The notes under the pieces were generated by a model. That model searched no databases. It was not told the DNA's origin and saw only the letters and a list, made by a program, of their open reading frames with translations. 5,067 bases of DNA. Source: JAZGBC01 sp036444495 (GTDB lineage Bacteria > Pseudomonadota > Alphaproteobacteria > Kiloniellales > J153). Made by a program: the position numbers and the translations under genes. Shown here in pieces: positions 1-5,067 of the stretch (positions are counted from its first letter, which is position 1; every line of letters begins with the position of its first letter). The DNA is taken from positions 1 to 5,067 of the forward strand of contig JAZGBC010000229.1 of assembly GCA_036444495.1 (NCBI GenBank), given 5' to 3'.

Positions 1-454
1 CTTCCTCCTGGCCGCGCCCGTCTGGGCCGTGGAGCCGGACGAGATGCTCGAGGATCCGGTGCTGGAAGCGCGCGCCCGGGCGCTGTCGCAGGAAATCCGC
101 TGCCTGGTCTGTCAGAACGAGCCCATCGATACCTCCAACGCGCCTCTGGCGCGCGATCTGCGCATCCTCGTGCGCGAGCGTCTGACGGCGGGCGACAGCG
201 ACGCGGAAGTTAAGGCCTATCTCGTTGCGCGTTACGGCGATTTCGTGCTGTTCGATCCGCCGATGAAACCCAGCACCTACCTGCTCTGGTTCGGCCCGGC
301 GCTGATGCTGCTGCTGGCGATCGGGGGCGTCTGGCTCTACTTCAGGCGGCATGGCGCCGAGGCGAGCGCGCCTGTGCCCTTGAGCGCCGAGGAACGCCGG
401 CGCCTGGAGGCCCTGCTGGACGAGGGCGGCGAGCAGGGCTCCGGCGACTCATGA
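1..454 (+). CDS. ccmH: Cytochrome c maturation protein CcmH (CycL), 5'-truncated by the window edge
   Basis: CcmH is a membrane-anchored periplasmic thiol-oxidoreductase of System I. It handles the CXXCH cysteines of apocytochrome c and works with CcmF and CcmI in haem ligation. The first whole codon is at 2. The nine residues before the GTG at 29 read FLLAAPVWA, the end of a signal peptide with an A-X-A-like cleavage site, so the GTG at 29 is an internal valine codon and the real start lies left of the window. The active site reads RCLVCQN, with cysteine codons at 101-103 and 110-112. It is followed by the family's conserved APLARDLR and ARYGDFVLF stretches. One membrane helix (about bases 278-343) and a short charged tail complete a short, single-domain CcmH, not the E. 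coli type fused to a TPR domain. The stop overlaps the ccmI start (ATGA, 451-454), which implies translational coupling. The identification is firm. Confidence 0.95.
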   Translation, partial: FLLAAPVWAVEPDEMLEDPVLEARARALSQEIRCLVCQNEPIDTSNAPLARDLRILVRERLTAGDSDAEVKAYLVARYGDFVLFDPPMKPSTYLLWFGPALMLLLAIGGVWLYFRRHGAEASAPVPLSAEERRRLEALLDEGGEQGSGDS

Positions 455-1623
455 TCTTCTGGCTGATCGCGGGTGGACTGACCGCACTGGCGGTCGTGCT
501 GCTTTTGCTCCCGCTCCGGCGCCGGGCGGGGGCCGGGACACCGCGCGCGGCCTACGACCTGAACGTCTACCGGGACCAGTTGGCCGAGGTGGAGCGCGAT
601 ACCGAGCGCGGCATCCTCGGCGCCGAGCAGGCGGCCGCCGCGCGCGGCGAGGTCGAGCGCCGGCTGCTGAGTGCGGCCAGCCGGGCCGAAGAGGGCGGCA
701 ACGAGGCGCCGGCCTCCACCGCGCCGCCCGGGCCAAGCCGGGCGGCCACGCTGGGCATCATCCTGTTCCTGCCGGCCGCGGCCTTTGGGCTTTACCTGTT
801 TCTCGGCGCGCCGGGCGTGCCCAGCGTGCCGCTGACCGAGCGAGGGGCCATGCCCCAAGGGACCGCCACGCCGGGGGCCATGAACGAACTGGCCGAGCGG
901 CTGGCAGAGCGCCTGGCCGCCCAGCCCGAGGACCGGGACGGCTGGCTGCTCCTGGGCCGCACCTACACGGAGCTCGGCAGCTATGCCGAGGCCGCGCAGG
1001 CCTACCGCCAGGCGATCTCCCAGGGCTTCGACGACGCCGAGACCCAGAGCGCGCTGGGCGAGGCCCTGGTGGCGGCCGCCGGCGGCACGGTCGGCCCCGG
1101 CGCGCGCCAGGCCTTCGCCGCCGCCCTGGAGAAGGACCCCTCGAGCCCTCGCGCGCGCTATTACGGCGGGCTGGCGCTGGCCCAGGACGAGCGCCTGGAG
1201 GACGCCATCGGCATCTGGATGCAGCTGCTCGCCCAGTCGCCGCCCGATGCGCCCTGGCGTCCTGTCGTCGCGCAGCAGATCGAACGGGCCGCCGCCAGCC
1301 TGGGCACGCCTACGCCCGAGCTGCCGGCGGGCAGCGGCGAACCCTCCGCCGGCGCCCCGGAGGCGGTTCAGCAGATGAGCCCGCAGGAGCAGGAGGCCTT
1401 CATCCGCTCCATGGTGGAGCGGCTGGCCGCCCGCCTGGAGGCCGAGCCCGGGGATTTCGAGGGCTGGCTGCGCCTGGCCCGGTCCTACGGCGTCCTGGGC
1501 GAGGCGGAGCGCGCCCAGGAGGCGCTCGCCCGCGCCGCCGGGCTGATCGAGCAACTGCCCGAAGACGCCCCCGAGCGCACCGCCCTCGACGATGCCAAGG
1601 CGGCCCTCGCCCCCGCCGAATAG
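451..1623 (+). CDS. ccmI: c-type cytochrome biogenesis protein CcmI (CycH), TPR apocytochrome chaperone
   Basis: CcmI binds apocytochrome c and delivers it to the CcmF/CcmH haem-ligation complex at the periplasmic face of the membrane. This 390-residue protein has the usual layout. It has a membrane helix at about 2-22 and a cytoplasmic loop carrying the family signature (VYRDQLAEVERD near 39-50, then ERRLL near 69-73). A second helix spans about 99-119, and a periplasmic domain with TPR-like helical pairs follows (about 146-190, 215-263 and 316-365). The segments at 146-190 and 318-364 resemble each other (ERLAxRLxxxPxDxxGWLxLxRxYxxLG), suggesting an internal duplication. In Rhodobacter capsulatus the first part is called CcmI-1 and the TPR part CcmI-2, which binds the C-terminal helix of apocytochrome; this transfers here by homology. 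The ATG lies in an ATGA overlap with ccmH, with only a weak AGGG (435-438) upstream, so coupling probably drives initiation. It appears to be the last gene of the ccm operon. Confidence 0.93.
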   Translation: MIFWLIAGGLTALAVVLLLLPLRRRAGAGTPRAAYDLNVYRDQLAEVERDTERGILGAEQAAAARGEVERRLLSAASRAEEGGNEAPASTAPPGPSRAATLGIILFLPAAAFGLYLFLGAPGVPSVPLTERGAMPQGTATPGAMNELAERLAERLAAQPEDRDGWLLLGRTYTELGSYAEAAQAYRQAISQGFDDAETQSALGEALVAAAGGTVGPGARQAFAAALEKDPSSPRARYYGGLALAQDERLEDAIGIWMQLLAQSPPDAPWRPVVAQQIERAAASLGTPTPELPAGSGEPSAGAPEAVQQMSPQEQEAFIRSMVERLAARLEAEPGDFEGWLRLARSYGVLGEAERAQEALARAAGLIEQLPEDAPERTALDDAKAALAPAE

Positions 1624-1658
1624 GGCTGAAATCCCCCGATTTTCACAAGCGCCCAAAC

Positions 1659-1681
1659 CCCCGCCCCCGGGGCCGTTTTTT
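1659..1681 (+). terminator. Probable Rho-independent terminator of the ccm operon
   Basis: A 5-bp all-GC stem (CCCCG at 1659-1663 paired with CGGGG at 1668-1672, CCCC loop) is followed after three bases by six Ts (1676-1681). A second, AT-rich hairpin lies just upstream (AAATC 1629-1633 paired with GATTT 1638-1642, also with a CCCC loop). The position, right after ccmI and before an unrelated operon, fits a terminator. The stem is short and the T-run is not directly adjacent, so termination may be incomplete. Confidence 0.5.
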
Positions 1682-1711
1682 GCTTTCAACCAAGGGCAAA
1701 GGCCACTAACG

Positions 1712-1740
1712 TTCAGAGCCAAGACCTTGGAAAGTATTTA
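1712..1740 (+). promoter_or_regulatory. Tentative promoter of the ABC transporter operon with a central dyad
   Basis: The 147-base gap between ccmI and the ATPase gene should hold the transporter promoter. The best sigma-70-like pair I see is TTCAGA (1712-1717) and TATTTA (1735-1740) with a 17-base spacer; the matches to consensus are only 4/6 and 3/6. Within the spacer is an inverted repeat, CCAAG-AC-CTTGG (1719-1730), which could be an operator. A CCAAGG at 1690-1695 also pairs with CCTTGG at 1725-1730. This is a weak, inference-level call. Confidence 0.25.
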
Positions 1741-1753
1741 AGAAATAGGTCAC

Positions 1754-1769
1754 AGGGAGAATCGGGAGG
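1754..1769 (+). promoter_or_regulatory. Ribosome binding site region of the ATPase gene
   Basis: Two purine-rich candidates precede the ATG at 1771. GGGAGG (1764-1769) is the stronger match but ends one base before the start, which is too close. AGGGAG (1754-1759) is 11 bases away, a workable spacing. I see no better in-frame ATG, GTG or TTG nearby, so 1771 is kept as the start. Confidence 0.45.
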
Positions 1770-1770
1770 T

Positions 1771-2568
1771 ATGGCGGAGGCCGCCATCGCCGCATCGGCC
1801 GCGCAGCCGGCGCTGGTCTGCGAGGACATCCACAAAAGCTTCGGATCGCTCGAGGTCCTGAAGGGGGTCTCGCTGACCGCCCACGAGCACGACGTCATCT
1901 CGATTCTAGGGAGCAGCGGCTCGGGCAAGAGCACTCTTTTGCGTTGTATCAACCTGCTGGAGATCCCCGATTCGGGCCGGGTCAGCGTGCGCGGCGAGCT
2001 GATCCGCATGACCAAGAACAGGGCGGGCCGGACGGTCCCGGAGGATAACGATCAGGTCGACCGCATCCGCTCGCGCCTCGGCATGGTGTTCCAGCAGTTC
2101 AATCTCTGGTCCCACATGACGGTGCTGCAGAACATCATCGAGGCGCCGATCCACGTGCTGAAAATCCCCAAGAAGGAGGCGATCGAGCGCGCCGAGCGCG
2201 TGCTCGAACGGGTCGGCATGTACGACTGGAAGGACTACTACCCGGCGCACTGCTCGGGCGGCCAGCAGCAGCGCGCCGCGATCGCCCGGGCGCTGGCCAT
2301 GGAACCCGAGGTCATGCTGTTCGACGAGCCGACCTCGGCGCTCGATCCCGAGCTCGTCGGCGAGGTGCTCAAGGTGATTCGCGGCCTCGCCGAAGAGGGC
2401 CGCACCATGCTGGTGGTGACGCACGAGATCGGCTTCGCGCGCGAAGTGTCCGACCAGGTGATGTTCCTGCACGCGGGGCAGGCCGAGGAGTTCGGCAAGC
2501 CGAAGGAAGTCTTCGACAGCCCCAAATCGGAGCGCTTCCGTCAATTCTTGTCAGGCACGCTGACATGA
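1771..2568 (+). CDS. hisP: Polar amino acid ABC transporter ATP-binding protein (HisP/OccP/AotP type)
   Basis: This is the cytoplasmic ATPase that, as a dimer on the two permeases, powers uptake of the amino acid delivered by the binding protein. The 265 residues carry every core element in order. Walker A is GSSGSGKST (47-55), the Q-loop glutamine is in VFQQF (Q108), and the ABC signature is CSGGQQQR (161-168). Walker B with catalytic glutamate is VMLFDEP (D185, E186), the D-loop is SALD (189-192), and the switch histidine is in VVTHE (H218). The insert around 78-100 (RMTKNRAGRTVPEDN...) and the C-terminal FxxxPKSERFRQFL are typical of the HisP subfamily. One oddity is that the signature begins with Cys where LSGGQ is usual. 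The first 14 residues are an alanine-rich extension before the conserved fold. Ligand specificity is set elsewhere, so the symbol is family-level only (occP or aotP would fit equally). It is first in the operon. Confidence 0.94.
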   Translation: MAEAAIAASAAQPALVCEDIHKSFGSLEVLKGVSLTAHEHDVISILGSSGSGKSTLLRCINLLEIPDSGRVSVRGELIRMTKNRAGRTVPEDNDQVDRIRSRLGMVFQQFNLWSHMTVLQNIIEAPIHVLKIPKKEAIERAERVLERVGMYDWKDYYPAHCSGGQQQRAAIARALAMEPEVMLFDEPTSALDPELVGEVLKVIRGLAEEGRTMLVVTHEIGFAREVSDQVMFLHAGQAEEFGKPKEVFDSPKSERFRQFLSGTLT

Positions 2569-2627
2569 CGGAGGCGCCATCCAAAACGTTCATTGGAATC
2601 CAAACCGCAAGAGGAGGCATACCGTGA
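2565..2627 (+). other. Possible 20-codon mini-ORF bridging the ATPase and binding-protein genes
   Basis: An ATG at 2565 overlaps the ATPase stop (ATGA, 2565-2568). Its frame runs 20 codons (MTEAPSKTFI...) to a TGA at 2625-2627, which overlaps the GTG start of the binding protein (GTGA, 2624-2627). This geometry would allow ribosomes to pass from one gene to the next by re-initiation. The only upstream Shine-Dalgarno-like bases are a weak AGG at 2553-2555, and the binding-protein gene has its own strong site, so this may be chance. I assign no product. Confidence 0.25.
2610..2617 (+). promoter_or_regulatory. Strong ribosome binding site fixing the GTG start of the binding protein
   Basis: AGAGGAGG ends six bases before the GTG at 2624. 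It is the strongest Shine-Dalgarno sequence in the window. It supports the GTG as the true start, because translation from there gives a complete signal peptide. It also fits the high protein output expected for a periplasmic binding protein. Confidence 0.8.
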
Positions 2628-3415
2628 GAAAACTCGTAACCTTTGTCCTTGCCATCGCGGCCCTGGCCGTCGTGGCAAGCACCGCAAACGCGGGAGAATG
2701 GAAGAAAATTCGCATCGGCGTCGAGGGCGCCTATCCGCCGTTCAGCTGGGTCGAGCCCGACGGCACGCTCAAAGGCTTCGACATCGATATTACCGATGCC
2801 CTGTGCAAGGAGATTGGCGCCGAATGCACGAAGGTACAGCAGGACTGGGACGGTATCATCCCGGCGTTGCTCGCCCGCAAGTACGACGCCATCATCGCCT
2901 CGATGTCGATCACCGAGGAGCGCAAGAAGAAGGTCGCGTTCACCGACAAATACTACAACACGCCGGCCAAGTTCGTGCGCAAGAAGGGCTCGGGAATCGA
3001 GATCACCAAGGAAAGCATGAAGGGCAAGATCGTCGGCGTGCAACGCGCGACGACCCACGACAACTTCATCACCGGGGAGTTCGAAGGCACGGTCGAGATC
3101 AAGCGCTACGCCACCCAGGATGAGGCCTACCTCGACGCCGTGGCGGGCCGCGTCGACCTGCTGCTCGCCGACTCGGTCGCGATGGACGACGGATTCCTGA
3201 AGACCGACCAAGGAAAGGACTTCGAGTTCGTCGGTCCGGACTATACCGAACCGAAGTACTTCGGCATCGGCGCGGGCATCGCCATCCGCAAGAAGGACAC
3301 CGACCTTGTCGAGAAATTCAACAAGGCGCTCGACACGATCCTAAAGAACGGCACCTACAAGGCGATCAACGACAAATACTTCAAGTTCAACGTCTACGGC
3401 GAACCGGTCAGTTGA
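2624..3415 (+). CDS. Periplasmic amino acid-binding protein, HisJ/ArgT (LAO) family; probably cationic amino acid or opine
   Basis: This periplasmic receptor captures the ligand and delivers it to the permeases. The 263-residue precursor starts at GTG with a signal peptide (MRKL, hydrophobic 5-18, cleavage after ANA at 23), leaving a 240-residue mature protein. In mature numbering it is nearly colinear with enteric ArgT/HisJ as I recall it. Cys38 and Cys45 match the known disulfide, and Tyr14, Ser70, Ser72, Arg77 and Thr121 match pocket residues. Asp160 takes the place of Asp161, which binds the ligand amino group. Differences are Glu11 for Asp11, Trp52 for Phe52, Ala69 for Ser69, Gln117 for Leu117 and His122 for Gln122. 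The acidic residue 11 suggests a positively charged side chain, and Trp52 recalls opine or arginine/ornithine binders. The C-terminus KYFKFNVYGEPVS is typical. The family call is firm; the ligand is not. A long hairpin follows the stop codon. Confidence 0.93.
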   Translation: MRKLVTFVLAIAALAVVASTANAGEWKKIRIGVEGAYPPFSWVEPDGTLKGFDIDITDALCKEIGAECTKVQQDWDGIIPALLARKYDAIIASMSITEERKKKVAFTDKYYNTPAKFVRKKGSGIEITKESMKGKIVGVQRATTHDNFITGEFEGTVEIKRYATQDEAYLDAVAGRVDLLLADSVAMDDGFLKTDQGKDFEFVGPDYTEPKYFGIGAGIAIRKKDTDLVEKFNKALDTILKNGTYKAINDKYFKFNVYGEPVS

Positions 3416-3431
3416 TGGCGTAATGGCTATT

Positions 3432-3469
3432 GGGAGCCACTGTCCGGCTGATGCCGGGCGGTGGCTTCC
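3432..3469 (+). promoter_or_regulatory. 17-bp intercistronic stem-loop between the binding-protein and permease genes
   Basis: Arms 3432-3448 and 3453-3469 pair over 17 continuous positions, three of them G-U, closing on a TGAT tetraloop. The core CCGGC/GCCGG and the outer GAGCCAC arm are strong. Only three Ts follow (3470-3472), so it looks less like a full terminator than like a 3'-end stabiliser or partial attenuator. It starts 17 bases after the binding-protein stop. In enteric hisJ-hisQ and malE-malF a stem-loop in this place keeps the binding-protein transcript in excess; the same role here is inferred. Confidence 0.7.
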
Positions 3470-3473
3470 TTTC

Positions 3474-3513
3474 AGGAAACAGGATCGGCACCCGGGTTAG
3501 GAAACAAGACCGG
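3474..3513 (+). repeat. Imperfect 15-bp direct repeat upstream of the first permease
   Basis: AGGAAACAGGATCGG (3474-3488) recurs as AGGAAACAAGACCGG (3499-3513), matching at 13 of 15 positions with copy starts 25 bases apart. The repeat lies between the stem-loop and the permease start. Both copies hold an AGGA that resembles a Shine-Dalgarno core, but they are over 30 bases from the ATG. It may be a small tandem duplication or a binding site; nothing else in the window matches it by eye. Confidence 0.5.
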
Positions 3514-3533
3514 ACCTCGGGGCGTTCGGGGAC

Positions 3534-4253
3534 ATGCTCGACCTACACGGCTATTTCCCTTTCATCCTGGGACTCTCCGAAGGGATGACGGGTGACGGAC
3601 TGAAGGGCATGGTGCTCACCGTGACGGTGGCACTCGGCTCGCTCGCGCTTTCGGTCGTTCTCGGCATGATCGGCGCCGCGGCGAAGCTGTCCAATTCGGT
3701 GATCGCCCGGACCATCGCCGGGGTCTACACGACGCTCGTCCGCGGCGTGCCCGACCTGGTGCTGATGCTGCTCATCTTCTTCGGCGGGCAGATTCTGGTG
3801 AACAACGTCGGCGACAGGCTCGGCTGGGGCTACATCGACGTCGACCCCATGACCACCGGTATTATTACCATCGGCTTCATCTTCGGCGCCTACATGACCG
3901 AGACATTCCGCGGCGGCATCTTGGCGGTGCCACGCGGCGAGATCGAGGCCGGCTTCGCCTACGGCATGACCGCAAAGCAAGTTTTCTTCCGCATCACCTT
4001 GCCGCAGATGGTGCGCCACGCGCTGCCCGGCTTCGGCAACAACTGGCTGGTGCTCGTCAAGGCCACCGCGCTGGTCTCGGTGATCGGGCTCCAGGACATG
4101 GTGTTCAACGCCGGTCAGGCCGGCCTGACGATGCGCCAGCCGTTTACCTTCTACTTCGTGGTGGCGCTGCTGTTCCTGGTCATCACCGGCGTCTCCGACA
4201 TCGGCCTGCGCTGGCTCAACAAGCGCGCCAGGGTCGGCGTGCGAGAGGCCTGA
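3534..4253 (+). CDS. hisQ: Polar amino acid ABC transporter permease, HisQ/OccQ type
   Basis: This inner-membrane subunit pairs with the following permease to form the import channel. The 239 residues include about five hydrophobic helices (near 26-48, 72-90, 106-124, 170-190 and 205-226). The family hallmark RGVPDLVLMLLIFFGG is at 70-85. The cytoplasmic EAA loop that contacts the ATPase is at 138-157 (E138, G144, I154, P157), reading EAG in place of the usual EAA. The opening MLDLHGY is common in this subfamily and supports the ATG at 3534. An in-frame TAG at 3498-3500 with no ATG, GTG or TTG between also leaves it as the first possible start. The ribosome binding site is poor (GGGG at 3519-3522, or GGGGA one base from the ATG), which suggests weaker translation than the binding protein. 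Residues 14-22 (LSEGMTGDG) look like a short insertion relative to enteric HisQ. The symbol is family-level. Confidence 0.92.
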   Translation: MLDLHGYFPFILGLSEGMTGDGLKGMVLTVTVALGSLALSVVLGMIGAAAKLSNSVIARTIAGVYTTLVRGVPDLVLMLLIFFGGQILVNNVGDRLGWGYIDVDPMTTGIITIGFIFGAYMTETFRGGILAVPRGEIEAGFAYGMTAKQVFFRITLPQMVRHALPGFGNNWLVLVKATALVSVIGLQDMVFNAGQAGLTMRQPFTFYFVVALLFLVITGVSDIGLRWLNKRARVGVREA

Positions 4254-4256
4254 GCG

Positions 4257-5009
4257 ATGGATTTCGCGCCCATCATCGACCACCTTCCGCTCTATTTCGA
4301 GGGGCTGTGGATGACGATCCAGTTGGTCGCGCTTTCGCTCGCCTGCGGCCTGGTTCTGGCGATTCCACTCGCGCTCACGGCGATCTCGAAGAATCGCCTG
4401 ATCGCCGCCCTTCCCAAGGCCTATATCTATTTCTTCCGCGGCACGCCGCTGCTGATACAGCTGTTCCTGATCTATCACGGGTCGGGGCAATTCCGGCTGT
4501 TCTTCGAGAGCATCGGCATCTGGTGGTTCTTCCAGTCGGCCTATCTCTGCGCCCTGCTGGCTTTTTCGCTCAACACGGCGGGCTATACCGCCGAGATCAT
4601 CCGCGGAGCCATCGAGCAGACCGCGTTCGGCGAGACCGAGGCGGCGCGCGCCTGCGGCATGTCGCGCGGGCTCCTGTACCGCCGGATCATCCTGCCCAGC
4701 TCGTTCCGCCGCGCGCTGCCCGCTTACGGCAACGAGGTGATCTTCATGCTGCACGGCAGCGTCATCGCCAGCATCGTCACCATCGAGGACCTGCTGGGCG
4801 CCGGGCGCTGGGTCAACTCGCGTTATTTCGTGCCGTTCGAATCATTCATTGCCGCGGGCCTGTTCTATCTTTGCGTCACGTTTTTCATCGTCTGGTGCTT
4901 CAGGTTCTGGGAGCGCCACTGGCACGCGCACTTAAGGCCGCACGAGGAAAAGGCGCAAAAGGGTTTCGCCGCCACATTTCTCGGTGGCCTGACGCTGACG
5001 CGCGGATAG
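4257..5009 (+). CDS. hisM: Polar amino acid ABC transporter permease, HisM/OccM type
   Basis: This is the second channel subunit, partner of the preceding permease. The 250-residue protein has about five membrane helices (near 18-41, 54-74, 92-110, 160-180 and 195-217). It carries the hallmark RGTPLLIQLFLIYHGSGQF at 61-79 and a canonical EAA loop at 128-147 (EAA 128-130, G134, P147) for docking on the ATPase. The ATG is three bases after the preceding stop, with AGAGG (4244-4248) eight bases upstream, so the two permeases are almost certainly co-translated. The core ends in the usual HLRPxE at 225-230. About 20 extra residues then follow (EKAQKGFAATF...), making it roughly a dozen longer than enteric HisM as I recall it. 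It is the last complete gene in the window, and no clear terminator is seen in the 58 bases after it. The family call is firm; the symbol does not imply histidine specificity. Confidence 0.93.
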   Translation: MDFAPIIDHLPLYFEGLWMTIQLVALSLACGLVLAIPLALTAISKNRLIAALPKAYIYFFRGTPLLIQLFLIYHGSGQFRLFFESIGIWWFFQSAYLCALLAFSLNTAGYTAEIIRGAIEQTAFGETEAARACGMSRGLLYRRIILPSSFRRALPAYGNEVIFMLHGSVIASIVTIEDLLGAGRWVNSRYFVPFESFIAAGLFYLCVTFFIVWCFRFWERHWHAHLRPHEEKAQKGFAATFLGGLTLTRG

Positions 5010-5028
5010 CCCCCGCAGGGCGTGCATC

Positions 5029-5067
5029 ATGGTCCCGCGCAGCTTCGCGGTCCATCGTCAGTCCGGC
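5029..5067 (+). CDS. Possible start of a further gene, cut by the window edge (unrecognised)
   Basis: An ATG at 5029 opens a frame that stays open to the window end (MVPRSFAVHRQSG), with AGGG at 5017-5020 eight bases upstream. It begins 19 bases after the second permease stop, so it could be another member of the transporter operon. A GTG at 5022 in another frame is also open. Thirteen codons are too few to recognise a family, and this may be chance. Confidence 0.25.
   Translation, partial: MVPRSFAVHRQSG

Noticed and set aside
337..1722. Long open frame on the minus strand (461 codons) over ccmH/ccmI
   Set aside because: It lies antisense to two clearly recognised genes, its translation is low-complexity (Gly/Ala/Arg/Leu-rich) with no family signature, and GC-rich genes commonly leave such open antisense frames.
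2593..3123. Plus-strand frame of about 176 codons overlapping the binding protein
   Set aside because: It lies over the well-supported binding-protein gene in another frame, is Arg/His-rich, has no recognisable domain, and begins without a ribosome binding site.
2369..3211. Minus-strand frame of 280 codons over the ATPase end and binding protein
   Set aside because: It spans two genuine genes and the gap between them with no signature or upstream signals of its own.
3543..4754. Long open frame on the minus strand (403 codons) over both permeases
   Set aside because: It is antisense to two permeases with intact family motifs; the product is rich in His, Glu, Gln and Arg as expected from reverse-complemented hydrophobic codons.
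1..5009. Functional link between cytochrome c maturation and the amino acid importer because they are adjacent
   Set aside because: A probable terminator and a 147-base gap separate them, the pathways are unrelated, and simple chromosomal neighbourhood explains the arrangement.
5035..5050. Small hairpin CCGCG/CGCGG after the second permease as a terminator
   Set aside because: The stem is only 5 bp and no T-run follows; short GC palindromes are expected by chance at this base composition.
4902..5067. Minus-strand frame entering from the right edge and ending inside the second permease
   Set aside because: Its translation shows no recognisable family and it overlaps the conserved C-terminal region of the permease; most likely antisense noise.

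Overview
This 5,067-base, GC-rich window reads as ordinary proteobacterial chromosome, most likely from an alphaproteobacterium. The reasons are that separate ccmH and ccmI genes sit in the order ccmH-ccmI, and that the transporter proteins resemble alphaproteobacterial HisQ/HisM/OccQ-type permeases. The order assignment rests on recalled family features, not a search, and a gammaproteobacterium is not excluded. All genes are on the + strand. No rRNA, tRNA, insertion sequence, CRISPR array or phage-like gene was seen.

Region 1 (1-1623) is the tail of a cytochrome c maturation (System I) operon. It holds the 3' part of ccmH, entering from the left edge with the end of its signal peptide visible, then ccmI, joined by an ATGA stop/start overlap. 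CcmH reduces and handles the apocytochrome CXXCH cysteines, and CcmI chaperones the apocytochrome to the CcmF/CcmH haem ligation complex. A GC-rich hairpin with a T-run (about 1659-1681) probably ends this operon.

Region 2 (1682-5009) is a complete four-gene polar amino acid ABC importer of the HisJ/HisP/HisQ/HisM (ArgT, OccTPQM, AotJPQM) type. The order is ATPase (1771-2568), periplasmic binding protein (2624-3415), and two permeases (3534-4253 and 4257-5009). The binding protein captures the ligand in the periplasm, the two permeases form the membrane channel, and an ATPase dimer drives uptake. Pocket residues predict a cationic amino acid (Arg/Lys/Orn/His) or an opine-like ligand, but the exact ligand cannot be fixed from sequence.

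The most notable non-coding features are in the gaps of this operon. A 17-bp hairpin lies between the binding-protein gene and the first permease, where it could keep binding-protein mRNA in excess. An imperfect 15-bp direct repeat follows it. A possible 20-codon mini-ORF bridges the ATPase stop and the binding-protein start with ATGA and GTGA overlaps. The last 58 bases may hold the start of another gene but are too short to assign. I see no convincing evidence of a wholly new system here.
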